Part shown: positions 37,305 through 45,461 of the stretch, in pieces | How positions within the stretch are numbered: position 1 is the first letter of the stretch | How the letters are laid out: each line of letters begins with the position of its first letter | Assembly: GCA_963784995.1 (NCBI GenBank) | Contig: CAWATZ010000002.1 | Coordinates: 868,001 to 932,000 of the forward strand | DNA: 64,000 bases | Source of the DNA: CAWATZ01 sp963784995 | GTDB taxonomy: Bacteria > Planctomycetota > Planctomycetia > Gemmatales > Gemmataceae | Direction: 5' to 3' | Translations under genes and position numbers: made by a program | The notes under the pieces: generated by a model | Seen by the model: only the letters and a program-made list of their open reading frames with translations | What the model was told of the DNA's origin: nothing | The model's database searches: none

Positions 37305-37594
37305 CTGAAAAAGAGAAAGTCCCCTGCGCCCCCAACCCAGGGCGATGCCCTGGGCTATCCTGTTGCGCCCCTTCGGGGCGGAAAACCAGGTCTTTCGCCC
37401 CGAAGGGGCGCAACACGATAGCCCAGGGCATCGCCCTGGGGATCTGGGGCTGAAAAAGAGAAAGTCCCCTGCGCCCCCAACCCAGGGCGATGCCCTGGGC
37501 TATCCTGTTGCGCCCCTTCGGGGCGGAAAACCAGGTCTTTCGCCCCGAAGGGGCGCAACACGATAGCCCAGGGCATCGCCCTGGGGATCTGGGG
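37305..37594. repeat. Two identical 145-bp tandem units, each a 45-bp-arm palindrome
   Basis: Units 37305-37449 and 37450-37594 appear identical base for base. Each contains arms starting CCCAGGGCGATGCCCTGGGC and running through GTTGCGCCCCTTCGGGGCG, with one mismatch between arms (CCTG versus CGTG) and a loop of about 13 bases. A third, diverged copy lies at 59118-59215. Identical units suggest recent duplication or gene conversion. Confidence 0.92.
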
Positions 37595-37623
37595 CCGCGG
37601 ACATTCTCTTCCTGAGCCGCAAG

Positions 37624-37696
37624 AGCCGCGACGAGGAGCGGCGCAGCGGAGCGCGTCTGGCGCACGCGCTCTGCTGCGCCGCTCCGCGTCGCGGCT
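37624..37696. repeat. 33-bp inverted repeat with two mismatches
   Basis: Arms 37624-37656 and 37664-37696 pair at 31 of 33 positions (AGCCGCGACG, GGCGCAGC). It lies 19 bases downstream of the stop at 37716. A half copy of related sequence (GCGCAGCGGAGCGCGTGCG) is at about 62658-62676. Confidence 0.85.
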
Positions 37697-37715
37697 AACC
37701 AAGGCGGGAATGCCG

Positions 37716-39539
37716 TTACTTCACCTCGATGATCAGCTTGACCGGCGTGCCCTCCTTTGGCAGCAGTCCCTTGCCCACCTCCAGTTTGAACAGCCCTTCG
37801 TCCTTCATGGTCAGGCTGCTCTGGAAGACCGTTTCGTCGGTGACCGGGAACAGGGCGATCAGCGTGCCGGTCAGGTCGGCCCCGTAGACTTTCTCGTCCT
37901 TCTCCGGGTCGGGCTGTTTCTGGACCGAGCCGGTGAAAACCCAGCGCAGGGGCGGCAGCGGCTTGCCGGAACGGCGATCGACCATCAGCTTTTCGATCGG
38001 CACGGTCTGAGTCTTGCCGTCGCTGCCGGGAAACTCCAGCAGCAGCCGCACCTCCGGACCGCTGGCCGCGCCCGCTTCCCCGCGGGCCGGTTTGCCTGGT
38101 TTCAGGCCCAGCGACTGCAGGGCCTTGTGGATCTCGCTGGGCCGGATGTCGGTGAAGCTCACGATCGTCTCGTGGGCCTTCTGGCCGCGTGGCGCCGGGT
38201 AAGTGGCCACCACCTCCAGCGGATAGATTTCGTTGAGGTTCGGCAACTTGCGCGGGGCCACCCGGCCGGGGACGATCACCGCCTTGCGGCCCCGGTCCAC
38301 GGTCAGCCGGGACGGGTTCTTGGGATCGCCCACCGCCGGTTTGAGCGGGTCCCCTGCGGGAGTGGTCTTGGTCCCCGGGTTGCTTGGGTTGGGATTTGAG
38401 ACTACCTTGCGCGGCGGGCGTGGAATGGGGATCTGGGCAGTGATTTCCATGTCGAGATACAGGTCGGAACTCTTCGGCTTGTTGCGGACCACGACAGCGA
38501 TCACGTTGCGGCCCGCCTTGAGCAGCTTGGCCGGCAGCTCGACCTCGCGGTTCCAGTAGGCGAACTCGTGATCGGTGTCGGCCGGCTCCGAGTCGGCCAG
38601 CTGGCCGTTGATCCAGACGTCGGCCGAGTCGTCGCTGGCCACCCGCAGCCAGAAGCTCACGCTCTTCTGCGTCAGCAGGTCGCTGGCCACCTCAACCGTC
38701 CGCCGAAAATAGAACGGCTGACCGACTTCCGTGATCACCGTCCCTTGCCGCTTGGTCAACTCTTCCTCGCCGTAGCCGATGGGGGCCTTGCCGGAGCGCC
38801 ATTTCTGATCGTTGAAATCGGGCTTGCGCCAGCTGTCGCCGACGTTGCCGGCCGTCCGCACCGGAACGAAACGCCAGCCGGGACTGCTCTCGGCCAGCAG
38901 GGTGATGGTGCGGAACTCTTCCACCTCGTCGCCGTCGCCGCCGAAGCCGACAAAGTCGCGCTTGTGGTTCCAGTCCAGCCGTTTGAAGCCGGCCTTCATC
39001 CGGATCAGCTTGCCCTTGCGCAGGTGCAGGTCGTTCTTGTTGCCGTCCATCAGGGCGGTGACGATCACTTCCTGGTTCTTGAGGATCTCCTTCGTGGCCG
39101 TGGCGAGCTTGTCGATGTCGCCGTGAAAGGTGCGCAGCAGGAACGGCTCGGCGTGCGACATGCCCCACCAGTCGCCTTCCTTGTAGCACTGATACCAGTA
39201 CGTGCCCATGCAGGTCTCGCTGGCCTGGCCATTGTGGTAGAAGATGGCCACCTTGCCCTCCTGAGCCCAGTTCATGACGTTCTGCCACTCGCGCGGATGG
39301 AAGCCGCGCTTGCCGATGTTGTGCTTGACCTCGTCCTGCGGGTGTTTGCCCTTGAGGTCCTCCAGCTTGCGGAAGACGATCAGGCCCTTTTCCTTGTTGA
39401 CCTTGGTCACCTGCATCAGGACGACGTTGGTCGAATCCTTGACGACGAACCCCAGCGTATGCGGAGCTTCCACGTAAGCACCTGCCGGCCGGGCGACCAG
39501 CACCAGAGCGAGCAGCGTGGCAGTTACCAGTTGACGCAT
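37716..39539 (-). CDS. Exported three-domain protein with planctomycete N-module and YdjY-like domain
   Basis: A 607-residue protein with a signal peptide (VTATLLALVLVARPAGA). Residues about 20-210 are the module shared with the HEAT-repeat protein at 4166-6412 (KDSTNVVLMQVTKV, EDLKGKHPQDEVKH, GTYWYQC). Residues about 230-370 look like a galactose-binding-type beta sandwich (FNDQKWRSGKAPIGYGEEEL, SVSFWLRVASDDSADVWING). The last 170 residues resemble the planctomycete YdjY domain (HETIVSFTDIRPSEIHKALQ, SLGLKPGKPA, LRWVFTGS). Carbohydrate or peptide binding outside the cytoplasm is plausible; no catalytic site is seen. ATG 39539 follows GAGAGG. A 24-bp palindrome lies 16 bases upstream of the start. 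Confidence 0.82.
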   Translation of the reverse strand: MRQLVTATLLALVLVARPAGAYVEAPHTLGFVVKDSTNVVLMQVTKVNKEKGLIVFRKLEDLKGKHPQDEVKHNIGKRGFHPREWQNVMNWAQEGKVAIFYHNGQASETCMGTYWYQCYKEGDWWGMSHAEPFLLRTFHGDIDKLATATKEILKNQEVIVTALMDGNKNDLHLRKGKLIRMKAGFKRLDWNHKRDFVGFGGDGDEVEEFRTITLLAESSPGWRFVPVRTAGNVGDSWRKPDFNDQKWRSGKAPIGYGEEELTKRQGTVITEVGQPFYFRRTVEVASDLLTQKSVSFWLRVASDDSADVWINGQLADSEPADTDHEFAYWNREVELPAKLLKAGRNVIAVVVRNKPKSSDLYLDMEITAQIPIPRPPRKVVSNPNPSNPGTKTTPAGDPLKPAVGDPKNPSRLTVDRGRKAVIVPGRVAPRKLPNLNEIYPLEVVATYPAPRGQKAHETIVSFTDIRPSEIHKALQSLGLKPGKPARGEAGAASGPEVRLLLEFPGSDGKTQTVPIEKLMVDRRSGKPLPPLRWVFTGSVQKQPDPEKDEKVYGADLTGTLIALFPVTDETVFQSSLTMKDEGLFKLEVGKGLLPKEGTPVKLIIEVK

Positions 39540-39555
39540 GTTTCCATCCTCTCGG

Positions 39556-39611
39556 GTAGGTCAGGCTTTCCAGCCTGACGCTTGCTTGTCAGGCTGGAAA
39601 GCCTGACCTAC
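39556..39611. repeat. 24-bp perfect inverted repeat between rmlD-like gene and 37.7 kb gene
   Basis: Arms 39556-39579 (GTAGGTCAGGCTTTCCAGCC and on) and 39588-39611 are exact reverse complements with an 8-base loop. It fills most of the 91-base spacer. Confidence 0.9.
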
Positions 39612-39630
39612 TGCAAGCATCATAGCCCGA

Positions 39631-40641
39631 TCATGGAACCTTCACAAGTCGCCGGAGCCGACGTGAGGCCAGCCGGATACTGGTACAGCCGTTCGCGCAG
39701 CGCTCCAGCCCGTTGCGCTCCTCGGCGGGTCGGTGGAAGTGCCAGCCGCGATCAGTCGGTACGAGATCCTCGCCCAGCGGCCAGGGCTGAAACGGCACGT
39801 GGCCCAGAAGGCGGGTCAGCTTGCCGCTGTCCATCCGGCAATCGCCGGCCCGGGGAGGAATCGGGCCGGCCTCGCGGCGGGGAATGCCCTTGAGCAGGTG
39901 CGGATCGTAACCGCCCACACGGTTGATCACCTGCGCAATCTGGTAAAGGGTGATGCCCCGCGGGCCGCCGGCGTGGAACAGGCCGGCCGCGTCCATGTCC
40001 AGCAGCAGCTCACAAACCCGGCTCAGGTCGGCGACGTAGGTGGGGCAGCGGACCTCGTCGAAGTAGAGCGTGGCCGGCCGATGATTGCGGAAGCGCGACT
40101 GAATCCAGTCGATGGCCCCGGCATGGTGGTTGAAGCTGGGGCCCATCGGCAGCGAGATGCGCAGGATGGCGGCCGAGGGGTCCGTGGCCGCGACGACTCG
40201 CTCGCCCTCGACCATGGTCTTGCCGTAGACGGTGACCGGGTCGGTCGGATCGTCCTCGGAGTAGGGCTGGCCCTTCAGACCGGAAAAGACCAGGTCGGAG
40301 GAGCAGTGTACCAGACGAGCGCCAAACCGGCACGCCAGACGCGAGACGTTGGCCGCGCTGAGGACGTTGGTCCGCCAGGCCATCTCCGGGTCCAGCTCAC
40401 ACGACTTCAGGGCACAGTTGCCGGTGGTGTTCAGCACCGAGCGGAAGCCGTGTTGCCGGAACAGACCGAGCAGCCCTTCCTCGTCCTCGGTGTCCATCGG
40501 GACCACGCCGGGACCGACCATCTGCCAGGTCTTCGTCGGCCGGATGCCCAGCACCTGACCCGGATGGCGCTGCAGGAAATCAAACAGCGCATGGTATCCC
40601 GCCACACCCGTGATACCCGTGATCAACAGCGGCAATCGCAT
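39631..40641 (-). CDS. RmlD-like dTDP-4-dehydrorhamnose reductase family protein
   Basis: A 336-residue extended short-chain dehydrogenase. The Rossmann motif is LLITGITGVAGYHAL. The rest fits RmlD: NTTGNCALKSCELDPEMAWR, then LVHCSSDLVFSGLKGQPYSE, the catalytic Tyr/Lys in PVTVYGKTMVEGERVV, and a C-terminal substrate region (LLDMDAAGLFHAGGPRGITL). These enzymes reduce a nucleotide-4-ketosugar such as in dTDP-rhamnose synthesis. No other rml genes are nearby, so the exact sugar is open. ATG 40641 is chosen because residues upstream (TRITRIKPMAILSVLSVSS) are encoded by a palindrome and are not part of the enzyme. Confidence 0.85.
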   Translation of the reverse strand: MRLPLLITGITGVAGYHALFDFLQRHPGQVLGIRPTKTWQMVGPGVVPMDTEDEEGLLGLFRQHGFRSVLNTTGNCALKSCELDPEMAWRTNVLSAANVSRLACRFGARLVHCSSDLVFSGLKGQPYSEDDPTDPVTVYGKTMVEGERVVAATDPSAAILRISLPMGPSFNHHAGAIDWIQSRFRNHRPATLYFDEVRCPTYVADLSRVCELLLDMDAAGLFHAGGPRGITLYQIAQVINRVGGYDPHLLKGIPRREAGPIPPRAGDCRMDSGKLTRLLGHVPFQPWPLGEDLVPTDRGWHFHRPAEERNGLERCANGCTSIRLASRRLRRLVKVP

Positions 40642-40656
40642 CACTTTGCAATTCGT

Positions 40657-40754
40657 CATTCGTAATTTAACCACGGATGACACGGATAACACGGATAAAA
40701 TGGCCATTGGCTTTATCCGTGTTATCCGTGTCATCCGTGGTTAAATTACGAATG
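40657..40754. repeat. 43-bp perfect inverted repeat with 9-base period (ACACGGATA)
   Basis: Arms 40657-40699 and 40712-40754 are exact reverse complements with a 12-base loop. The arm repeats ACACGGATA with a 9-base period. It lies between the stop of the oxidoreductase gene (40773) and the start of the RmlD-like gene (40641). Confidence 0.93.
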
Positions 40755-40772
40755 CCCTGGGAGCGAGGCGAC

Positions 40773-41867
40773 TTACGCTGCTTGCTGGTCGGGAGTGGTC
40801 GTCTCGAACAGTTGGCCAATCGGCCGGGGCAGCTGATTGGGACCGGCCGGGCCATCCTCCGTCCCTTCCCAGCGATGCTGGTGCAGGCTGTCGAGCACGG
40901 CGGTCGCCAGGGCGATGGCATCCCGGCCCGCCTCGCCATCGACGCGCGGCCGGGCGCCGCTGCGGACAGAGTGGAGGAACTCTTTCAGCTCAACAGGTCA
41001 GCTGATCGACCCCCTCCAGGGCCAGCTCGTGAACCTGGACGTGTCGGCCAAACAGCTCGCCCTTGAGGCTGGCCAGCGTTGCCGGGTCGAGCCGGCGTGA
41101 ATCGAGCCAGCCCTGACGCAAATGCGGGGCGGCCTGCATCAGGGTCAGCCGGCGGGCGGCAAAGTCGATCCCGGCAAAGCCTTCGGGGGCCCAGACCTGC
41201 ATCCGCCGTGAGGGTGCCGGATGGACCCGGCTCGCACTGAACTGGGCCACGCAGCCGCACTCGAAGGTCACCCGAGCCTGGGCCAGGTCTTCATGGCCGC
41301 CCAGCAAGGTCAGTCCCAGCGCCTCCACCGAACGCACCGGCGAGCGCACCAGGGCCAGCACCAGGTCGAGATCGTGGATCATCAGGTCCAGGACCACGCC
41401 CACGTCGGTGGAGCGTCCCGAGAAGCCGCCCAGCCGTTCACAGCTGATGAACTTGGGCTGGAGCGGACGGCGCTCGAATTCCACGAAGGCGGGATTGAAG
41501 CGTTCGACGTGACCGACCTGGAGCAGGGTGCCCTGCTCTCGGGAGCGTTCCAGCAGGTCGTCGGCCTCCTCCAGCGTGGAGGCCAGAGGTTTTTCCACCA
41601 GCAAGGGGATGCCGTGGTCCAGGAAATCACAGGCGACGGCGTGATGGTGCGTGGTCGGCACCACGATCACCGCGGCATCCACCTGTTGCAGCAGCGACTG
41701 ATGTTCCTGGTACGCCTGAGTCTGGCAGCGCTGGGCGATCTGGTTGGCCTGGTTCAGGTTGCGATCGACCACACCCACCAGCTCGACGTCGGGCAGGGAC
41801 GACAGGATGCGGGCGTGTTCCTTGCCCAGGTGCCCGACACCCACAACGGCCAGGCGCAGCGCTTCAT
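40773..41867 (-). CDS. Gfo/Idh/MocA-family oxidoreductase next to lpxC (frame breaks at both ends)
   Basis: The continuous part (41844-40990) shows an NAD(P)-binding Rossmann start (VVGVGHLGKEHARILSS), the family motif GIPLLVEKPLAST with the catalytic Lys, and HVERFNPAF. ATG 41867 behind GGAAAGGAACCCT is the natural start but is one base out of frame, near MKALRLAV. At the 3' end the frame stops after DQLTC, while ELKEFLHSVRSGARPRVDGE and GRDAIALATAVLDSL, typical of the family C-terminus, continue in the next frame to TAA 40773. The position directly after lpxC fits sugar-nucleotide oxidation for lipid A, as GnnA does in some bacteria; no aminotransferase partner is visible, so this is tentative. 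Confidence 0.75.
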
Positions 41868-41897
41868 AGGGTTCCTTTCCAATCCCACTCGACGGCT

Positions 41898-41955
41898 ACG
41901 AGCCGCCGGGTTTATCCCGGCGGTCTTTTCCGCCGGGATAAACCCGGCGGCTCGT
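41898..41955. repeat. 26-bp perfect inverted repeat between lpxC and the oxidoreductase gene
   Basis: Arms 41898-41923 (ACGAGCCGCCGGGTTTATCC and on) and 41930-41955 are exact reverse complements around TCTTTT. It occupies most of the 105-base spacer. Confidence 0.92.
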
Positions 41956-41972
41956 CAAGGAGGGTTCGCTCT

Positions 41973-42860
41973 TCAGGCCGCCAGTCGTTCCGTGCGACCG
42001 TTCGCCGGCCGCAGCTGGCGCTGCAGGGCCCGCACCAGGGTCGCATTGTGCGGGTGCCCGGAGCGGACGGCGGTGACGTGGCCGACCAGGTCGATGCCCA
42101 GCAGCGACAGGTCGCCCACCAGGTCCAGGGCCTTGTGCCGGGCCGGCTCGTTGGCGCAGCGCAGCCGGTTGTCGATCGGGCCCCGCGGACCGAACACCAG
42201 CAAATCGGCCATGGTGGTCTGCGAGCCCAGCCCCTGCGCAGCCAGGGCATAGGCCTCCGCCTCCAGCAGGAAGGTCCGGCAGCAGGCCAGTTCCTGGGCA
42301 AAGCTCGATGGCGTGATGGGCCCTGTCCACACCTGGCGGACAATGGGCGAGGTCCGTCCGTAGTCGAGGAAGTAGCTGATCACCAGGTCATTGCCTTCCA
42401 CGGGATGGATGGCCAGACTGGCGTTGCCCTGGCTGACGGCAACGGTTTCATCGATGATCCACACCGGCCGGCGTGCCGGCTGGACGCAGGTCCCGACCTG
42501 GTTCAGCGCCTCGACGAAAGCCTGGCTGGACCCATCCAGGCCCGGCGGCTCGGGCGCGTTGACGTCCACCACACAGTTGTCGATGCGCAGACCCGCCAGG
42601 GCGGCCAGGACGTGCTCGACCAGACTGACCTGGGCGCCCTGGCAGCCGAGGGTGGTGCGCCGGTCCGTGCCGATGACGTTCTCGACGTGAGCGGAGATGC
42701 GGGATACCGGCTTCAGATCGCTGCGCTGGAACAGGATGCCAGTGTTTGGGGGGGCCGGCAGAAAGCGTAAGCGAACGGTGGCTCCGGTCAGGAACCCCGT
42801 GCCGACCACTTCAGCCGGCCGGCCGATCGTCCGCTGGGCGCGGAAGCAGAGCCTGGTCAC
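41973..42860 (-). CDS. lpxC: UDP-3-O-acyl-N-acetylglucosamine deacetylase
   Basis: A 295-residue LpxC, the zinc enzyme that commits UDP-GlcNAc derivatives to lipid A. Key parts are the start RAQRTIGRPAEVVGTGFLTG, RFLPAPPNTGILFQRSDL, the first zinc ligand in LVEHVLAALAGLRIDNCVVD, the phenylalanine region CRTFLLEAEA, the zinc ligands in RHKALDLVGDLSLLG and the late GHPHNATLVRALQ. GTG 42860 is preferred: it has GGAAGG six bases upstream, whereas the longer frame to 42989 runs through a palindrome. It supports a genuine LPS outer membrane. It follows the Skp/OmpH gene in the same orientation. Confidence 0.93.
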   Translation of the reverse strand: MTRLCFRAQRTIGRPAEVVGTGFLTGATVRLRFLPAPPNTGILFQRSDLKPVSRISAHVENVIGTDRRTTLGCQGAQVSLVEHVLAALAGLRIDNCVVDVNAPEPPGLDGSSQAFVEALNQVGTCVQPARRPVWIIDETVAVSQGNASLAIHPVEGNDLVISYFLDYGRTSPIVRQVWTGPITPSSFAQELACCRTFLLEAEAYALAAQGLGSQTTMADLLVFGPRGPIDNRLRCANEPARHKALDLVGDLSLLGIDLVGHVTAVRSGHPHNATLVRALQRQLRPANGRTERLAA

Positions 42861-42898
42861 GGTTGACCTTCCTTTCAGCAGCAGGCAGGCGGAATTCG

Positions 42899-42947
42899 GA
42901 GCGCGGAACGTCGGACGGATTGCCAATCCGTCCTGCGTTCCGCGCTC
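42899..42947. repeat. 24-bp inverted repeat between skp-like gene and lpxC
   Basis: GAGCGCGGAACG then GGACGGATTG on the left pairs with CAATCCGTCC then CGTTCCGCGCTC on the right. Two internal mismatches occur and almost no loop remains. It lies between the stop at 42964 and the lpxC start at 42860. Confidence 0.82.
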
Positions 42948-42963
42948 TGGCTTCCGGCTCCGA

Positions 42964-43598
42964 TCACTGCGTCCGATTATTGACGGCACGATTGGGACCG
43001 TTGAGGTAGTCGATCACCGCCTGGGTGATTTCCATGCCGGGAGCAACGTACATGGGAATGCAGGCCCCGGCCTGGATCTTGCGCCGACGTTGCCCGCGCT
43101 CCAGTATTCCGGCATGTTGGGGGGCACGTCGTTGAAATGCATCACCAGCTCGTAGCCCTGCGACTGAGCGAGCCGATGGGCGGCATCCATCACCTCCTTG
43201 TAGACGATGAGCATCTGCTCCTCGTTCTTCTTGGTGTAGACGCCCTTGGCCTCTTCCGCGAGGTCCTGCAGCTGCCGTTCGTAGGCCTTGCGGGCCTTCT
43301 CAGCCTTTTCGCGTTCGCTCATCGGCTGATCGGCCTTGTCGCGTTCCTTGGCCCAGGCTTCGATCTGGGCCTGGATCTTCTTGGCCTGCTCCTGATACGG
43401 CTCCAGCACTTTCTTGTTTTCGTTGGCGTAGGTGGTCACCTTGTGGTAACCCTTGAACACCTGGGCCAGGTTGATCAACGCGATCCGGGTATGCGGGCCG
43501 CCACCCGGCGCTGGGGGCTGGGCCCGGCCCAGGCCGCTGATCCCAATGGCCACCGCCAGGGCCAGCGCGCCCATGAGAACAGTCCATTTCCTCTTCAC
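42964..43598 (-). CDS. Skp/OmpH-family periplasmic chaperone (C-terminal frame break)
   Basis: About 210 residues. A signal peptide (LMGALALAVAIGISGLGRA) is followed by the OmpH start IALINLAQVFKGYHKVTTYA. A long charged helical section follows (EQAKKIQAQIEAWAKERDKA), the tentacle region of Skp chaperones. Skp keeps outer-membrane proteins soluble in the periplasm. The frame reads PEYWSAGNVGA and then breaks near 43085. The planctomycete OmpH ending ACIPMYVAPGMEITQAVIDY appears in the next frame and runs to TGA 42964-42966. ATG 43598 follows a GAGGAGAACC-type site. The position upstream of lpxC matches the skp-lpx linkage common in Gram-negative bacteria. Confidence 0.85.
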
Positions 43599-43760
43599 GG
43601 TTCGGTTCTCCTCTTCCCGGCCGGCCGACGAACGCGCTCCCGCGGCCGCGACTGACGGTCGGCATGTCCCTGTCCGTGCGCTCCCGGTTGCCTTGACTGC
43701 GAGCGCTGGGTTCTACTCCAGGTCCGCGCCGGTCAAGACGAAGTGAACGCCCGGGTGCCC

Positions 43761-44465
43761 CTACTGCCGATCGTCCAGGCCGCAATCCTGCACCCAGCCG
43801 GTGCGCAGCTGTCCCTGCTGGTTGGCCTGCCAGTACAGGCCCGTCTGCACGTCCAGGCAGGTCAGGAAGCCGGTCGGCTCGTACGCCCCGGTGTCGATAC
43901 AGATGGTGTGCCCCAGGTTGAGAGGTTTGCCTTCCGCTTGCTTTGTGTGTCCGCAGACCATGATCTTGCCCGAGACGTGCGGCCGGCAGTCCCAGATGAA
44001 CAGCTTCTCCCAGTAAAGGACGTGAGTCGGCTGCTCGGCGAGCGGGACGTCAGGGTAGACGGTGCCGTGAACGAAGAAATGCGTCCTGGTTTCGTAATAG
44101 TCCCGGCAGACCTTTTCGAGGAAGTGCCAGTGGCTGTCCGGGACTTTGCCGAGCTGCTCGTCGTCCAGGTGAGGGATGCCGTAGGAGGCGAGGGTGTTTT
44201 TCCCGCCGCACGTGAGCCACATGCGCTGCTCCAGCCCGATGCGGGCCTGGATCATCAGCTCATCGTGGTTGCCGCGCAGGGCGATCAATTGGCCGGTGGC
44301 ATTCAGCTCGATCAGCCGATCGAGGACGCCCTTGCTGTCCGGCCCCCGGTCCACGTAGTCGCCGAGGGTGACCAGCACGTCATCCGACTGCAGCGCGATG
44401 GCCGACAGCAGAGTGTCCAGGGCTCGCAAGCAGCCGTGAATGTCACCGATGGCCAGCACGCGCAT
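43761..44465 (-). CDS. PrpA/PP1-like Ser/Thr protein phosphatase (metallophosphoesterase)
   Basis: A 234-residue calcineurin-type phosphatase with every metal-binding motif: GDIHGCLRALD near the start, GDYVDRGPDSKG, LRGNHDELM, the later HFFVHGTVYPD and MVCGHTKQAEGKP. The short, single-domain form matches bacterial PrpA/ApaH-like protein phosphatases, which remove phosphate from Ser/Thr or Tyr residues. Substrates are unknown, but planctomycetes have many Ser/Thr kinases such as the one at 28269-29738. It starts 3 bases after the psuG stop, so the two genes are coupled. Confidence 0.9.
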   Translation of the reverse strand: MRVLAIGDIHGCLRALDTLLSAIALQSDDVLVTLGDYVDRGPDSKGVLDRLIELNATGQLIALRGNHDELMIQARIGLEQRMWLTCGGKNTLASYGIPHLDDEQLGKVPDSHWHFLEKVCRDYYETRTHFFVHGTVYPDVPLAEQPTHVLYWEKLFIWDCRPHVSGKIMVCGHTKQAEGKPLNLGHTICIDTGAYEPTGFLTCLDVQTGLYWQANQQGQLRTGWVQDCGLDDRQ

Positions 44466-44468
44466 GGG

Positions 44469-45383
44469 TCATCCCTCGGAGAAAGCGACGGCAATCCGGG
44501 CCGCCAGCCGGGCGTTGGCGACGATCAGGGCCTGGTTGGCACGCAAGGTTTTGCCCTCGGTGAGGATTGCCAGGCGGGCCAGCAGGAACGGCGTTCGCTC
44601 CGGCCCACGCACCCGGGCCTCGGCTGCCTCCTGCTCGGCCTCCGCCAGGGCGCGGGCGAATTCCTGGGGATCGAGTGCCAGTTCCGCCGGCAAGGGCTGA
44701 GCGATCACCACGCCCGCACCGTCCAGGGCCCAGTGGCCGTGCAGCAGCCGGGCCGCCTGCTCCGCCGAATCCACGCGCGAACTCACCGGCAAACCGCTGC
44801 TCCGCAGGTAGAACGCGGGAAACTCCGACGTGCCAAACCCGACCACGGGAACGGAAAGCGTTTCGAGGACCTCCAGCGTGCTGGCCAGGTCAAGGATGCT
44901 CTTGGCCCCGGCACAGACGACGGCCACCGGGGTGCGCGCCAGCTCGGTCAGGTCGGCGGAGACGTCGAAGGGTGGTCCGTCCGTGGCGGGATGAACGCCG
45001 CCAATGCCGCCGGTGGCAAAGACGCGAATCCCCGCCTTGCAGGCCAGGTAGGTGGTGCTGGAAACGGTGGTCGCCGCCGTGGCCCCGTCGGCGATGGCCG
45101 CCGCCAGGTCCCGCCGGCCGGCCTTGCGCACCTCGCCCCGCCTGGCCGGCGGCAGGGCCAGCTGCTCCAGCTCCGCATCCGTCAACCCGATGGTGGGCCG
45201 GCCCCGCCAGACGGCGATGGTGGCCGGGACGGCTCCCTCAGCCCGCACGGCGGCTTCCGCCGACCGGGCCGTTTCCAGGTTCACCGGCCAGGGCAGACCG
45301 TGCGCGATCAGCGTCGATTCCAGCGCCACCACGGGCCGCCGGCCGCTCAGGGCCTCGGCCGGCTCGGGTCGAATGTCCAGCAT
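44469..45383 (-). CDS. psuG: Pseudouridine-5'-phosphate glycosidase
   Basis: A 304-residue PsuG. It cleaves the C-C bond of pseudouridine 5'-phosphate to uracil and ribose 5-phosphate. Family motifs are VVALESTLIAHGLPWPVNLE near the start, GAVPATIAVWRGRPTIGLTD, the active-site Lys context VRKAGRRDLAAAIADGATAA, TTVSSTTYLACKAGI, VFATGGIGGVHP and CAGAKSILDLASTLEVLET. The length is typical. No psuK kinase lies beside it, so the pseudouridine kinase must be elsewhere or the substrate comes ready phosphorylated. The coupled downstream gene is a protein phosphatase, an unusual neighbour. Confidence 0.95.
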   Translation of the reverse strand: MLDIRPEPAEALSGRRPVVALESTLIAHGLPWPVNLETARSAEAAVRAEGAVPATIAVWRGRPTIGLTDAELEQLALPPARRGEVRKAGRRDLAAAIADGATAATTVSSTTYLACKAGIRVFATGGIGGVHPATDGPPFDVSADLTELARTPVAVVCAGAKSILDLASTLEVLETLSVPVVGFGTSEFPAFYLRSSGLPVSSRVDSAEQAARLLHGHWALDGAGVVIAQPLPAELALDPQEFARALAEAEQEAAEARVRGPERTPFLLARLAILTEGKTLRANQALIVANARLAARIAVAFSEG

Positions 45384-45408
45384 GACGTCATCTCCGGGAG
45401 CCGGCGAG

Positions 45409-45428
45409 CCGGGGGCGTGAGCCCCCGG
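45409..45428. repeat. Short hairpin CCGGGGGC-GTGA-GCCCCCGG
   Basis: An 8-bp GC stem with loop GTGA in the spacer between psuG and the oxidoreductase gene. It is closely related to the hairpin at 18698-18715. Confidence 0.6.
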
Positions 45429-45461
45429 ATTCTCCAGCCCGGCCTGCCTGGGAAGGCCGGA

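Larger units (their letters stand above)
37179..37715. other. Repeat-filled spacer without genes
   Basis: The 537 bases between the PilZ start and the stop at 37716 hold two tandem 145-bp palindromic units (37305-37594) and a 33-bp inverted repeat (37624-37696). The remaining 126 bases before 37305 show no gene and no clear promoter. Confidence 0.7.

Noticed and set aside
37305..37594. Tandem 145-bp units as a short CRISPR array
   Set aside because: There is no repeat-spacer alternation; the whole unit is one palindrome repeated twice.
40642..40734. N-terminal extension of the RmlD-like protein (TRITRIKPMAILSVLS...)
   Set aside because: These codons lie in the palindrome at 40657-40754; the enzyme fold begins at MRLPLLITG, so ATG 40641 is used.
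42861..42989. N-terminal extension of LpxC
   Set aside because: It is encoded by the repeat at 42899-42947; the GTG at 42860 has a proper ribosome binding site and gives the usual LpxC start.
35040..43090. Programmed ribosomal frameshifting to explain the frame breaks
   Set aside because: No slippery heptamer with a downstream pseudoknot was seen at the breaks, and they occur in too many unrelated genes.
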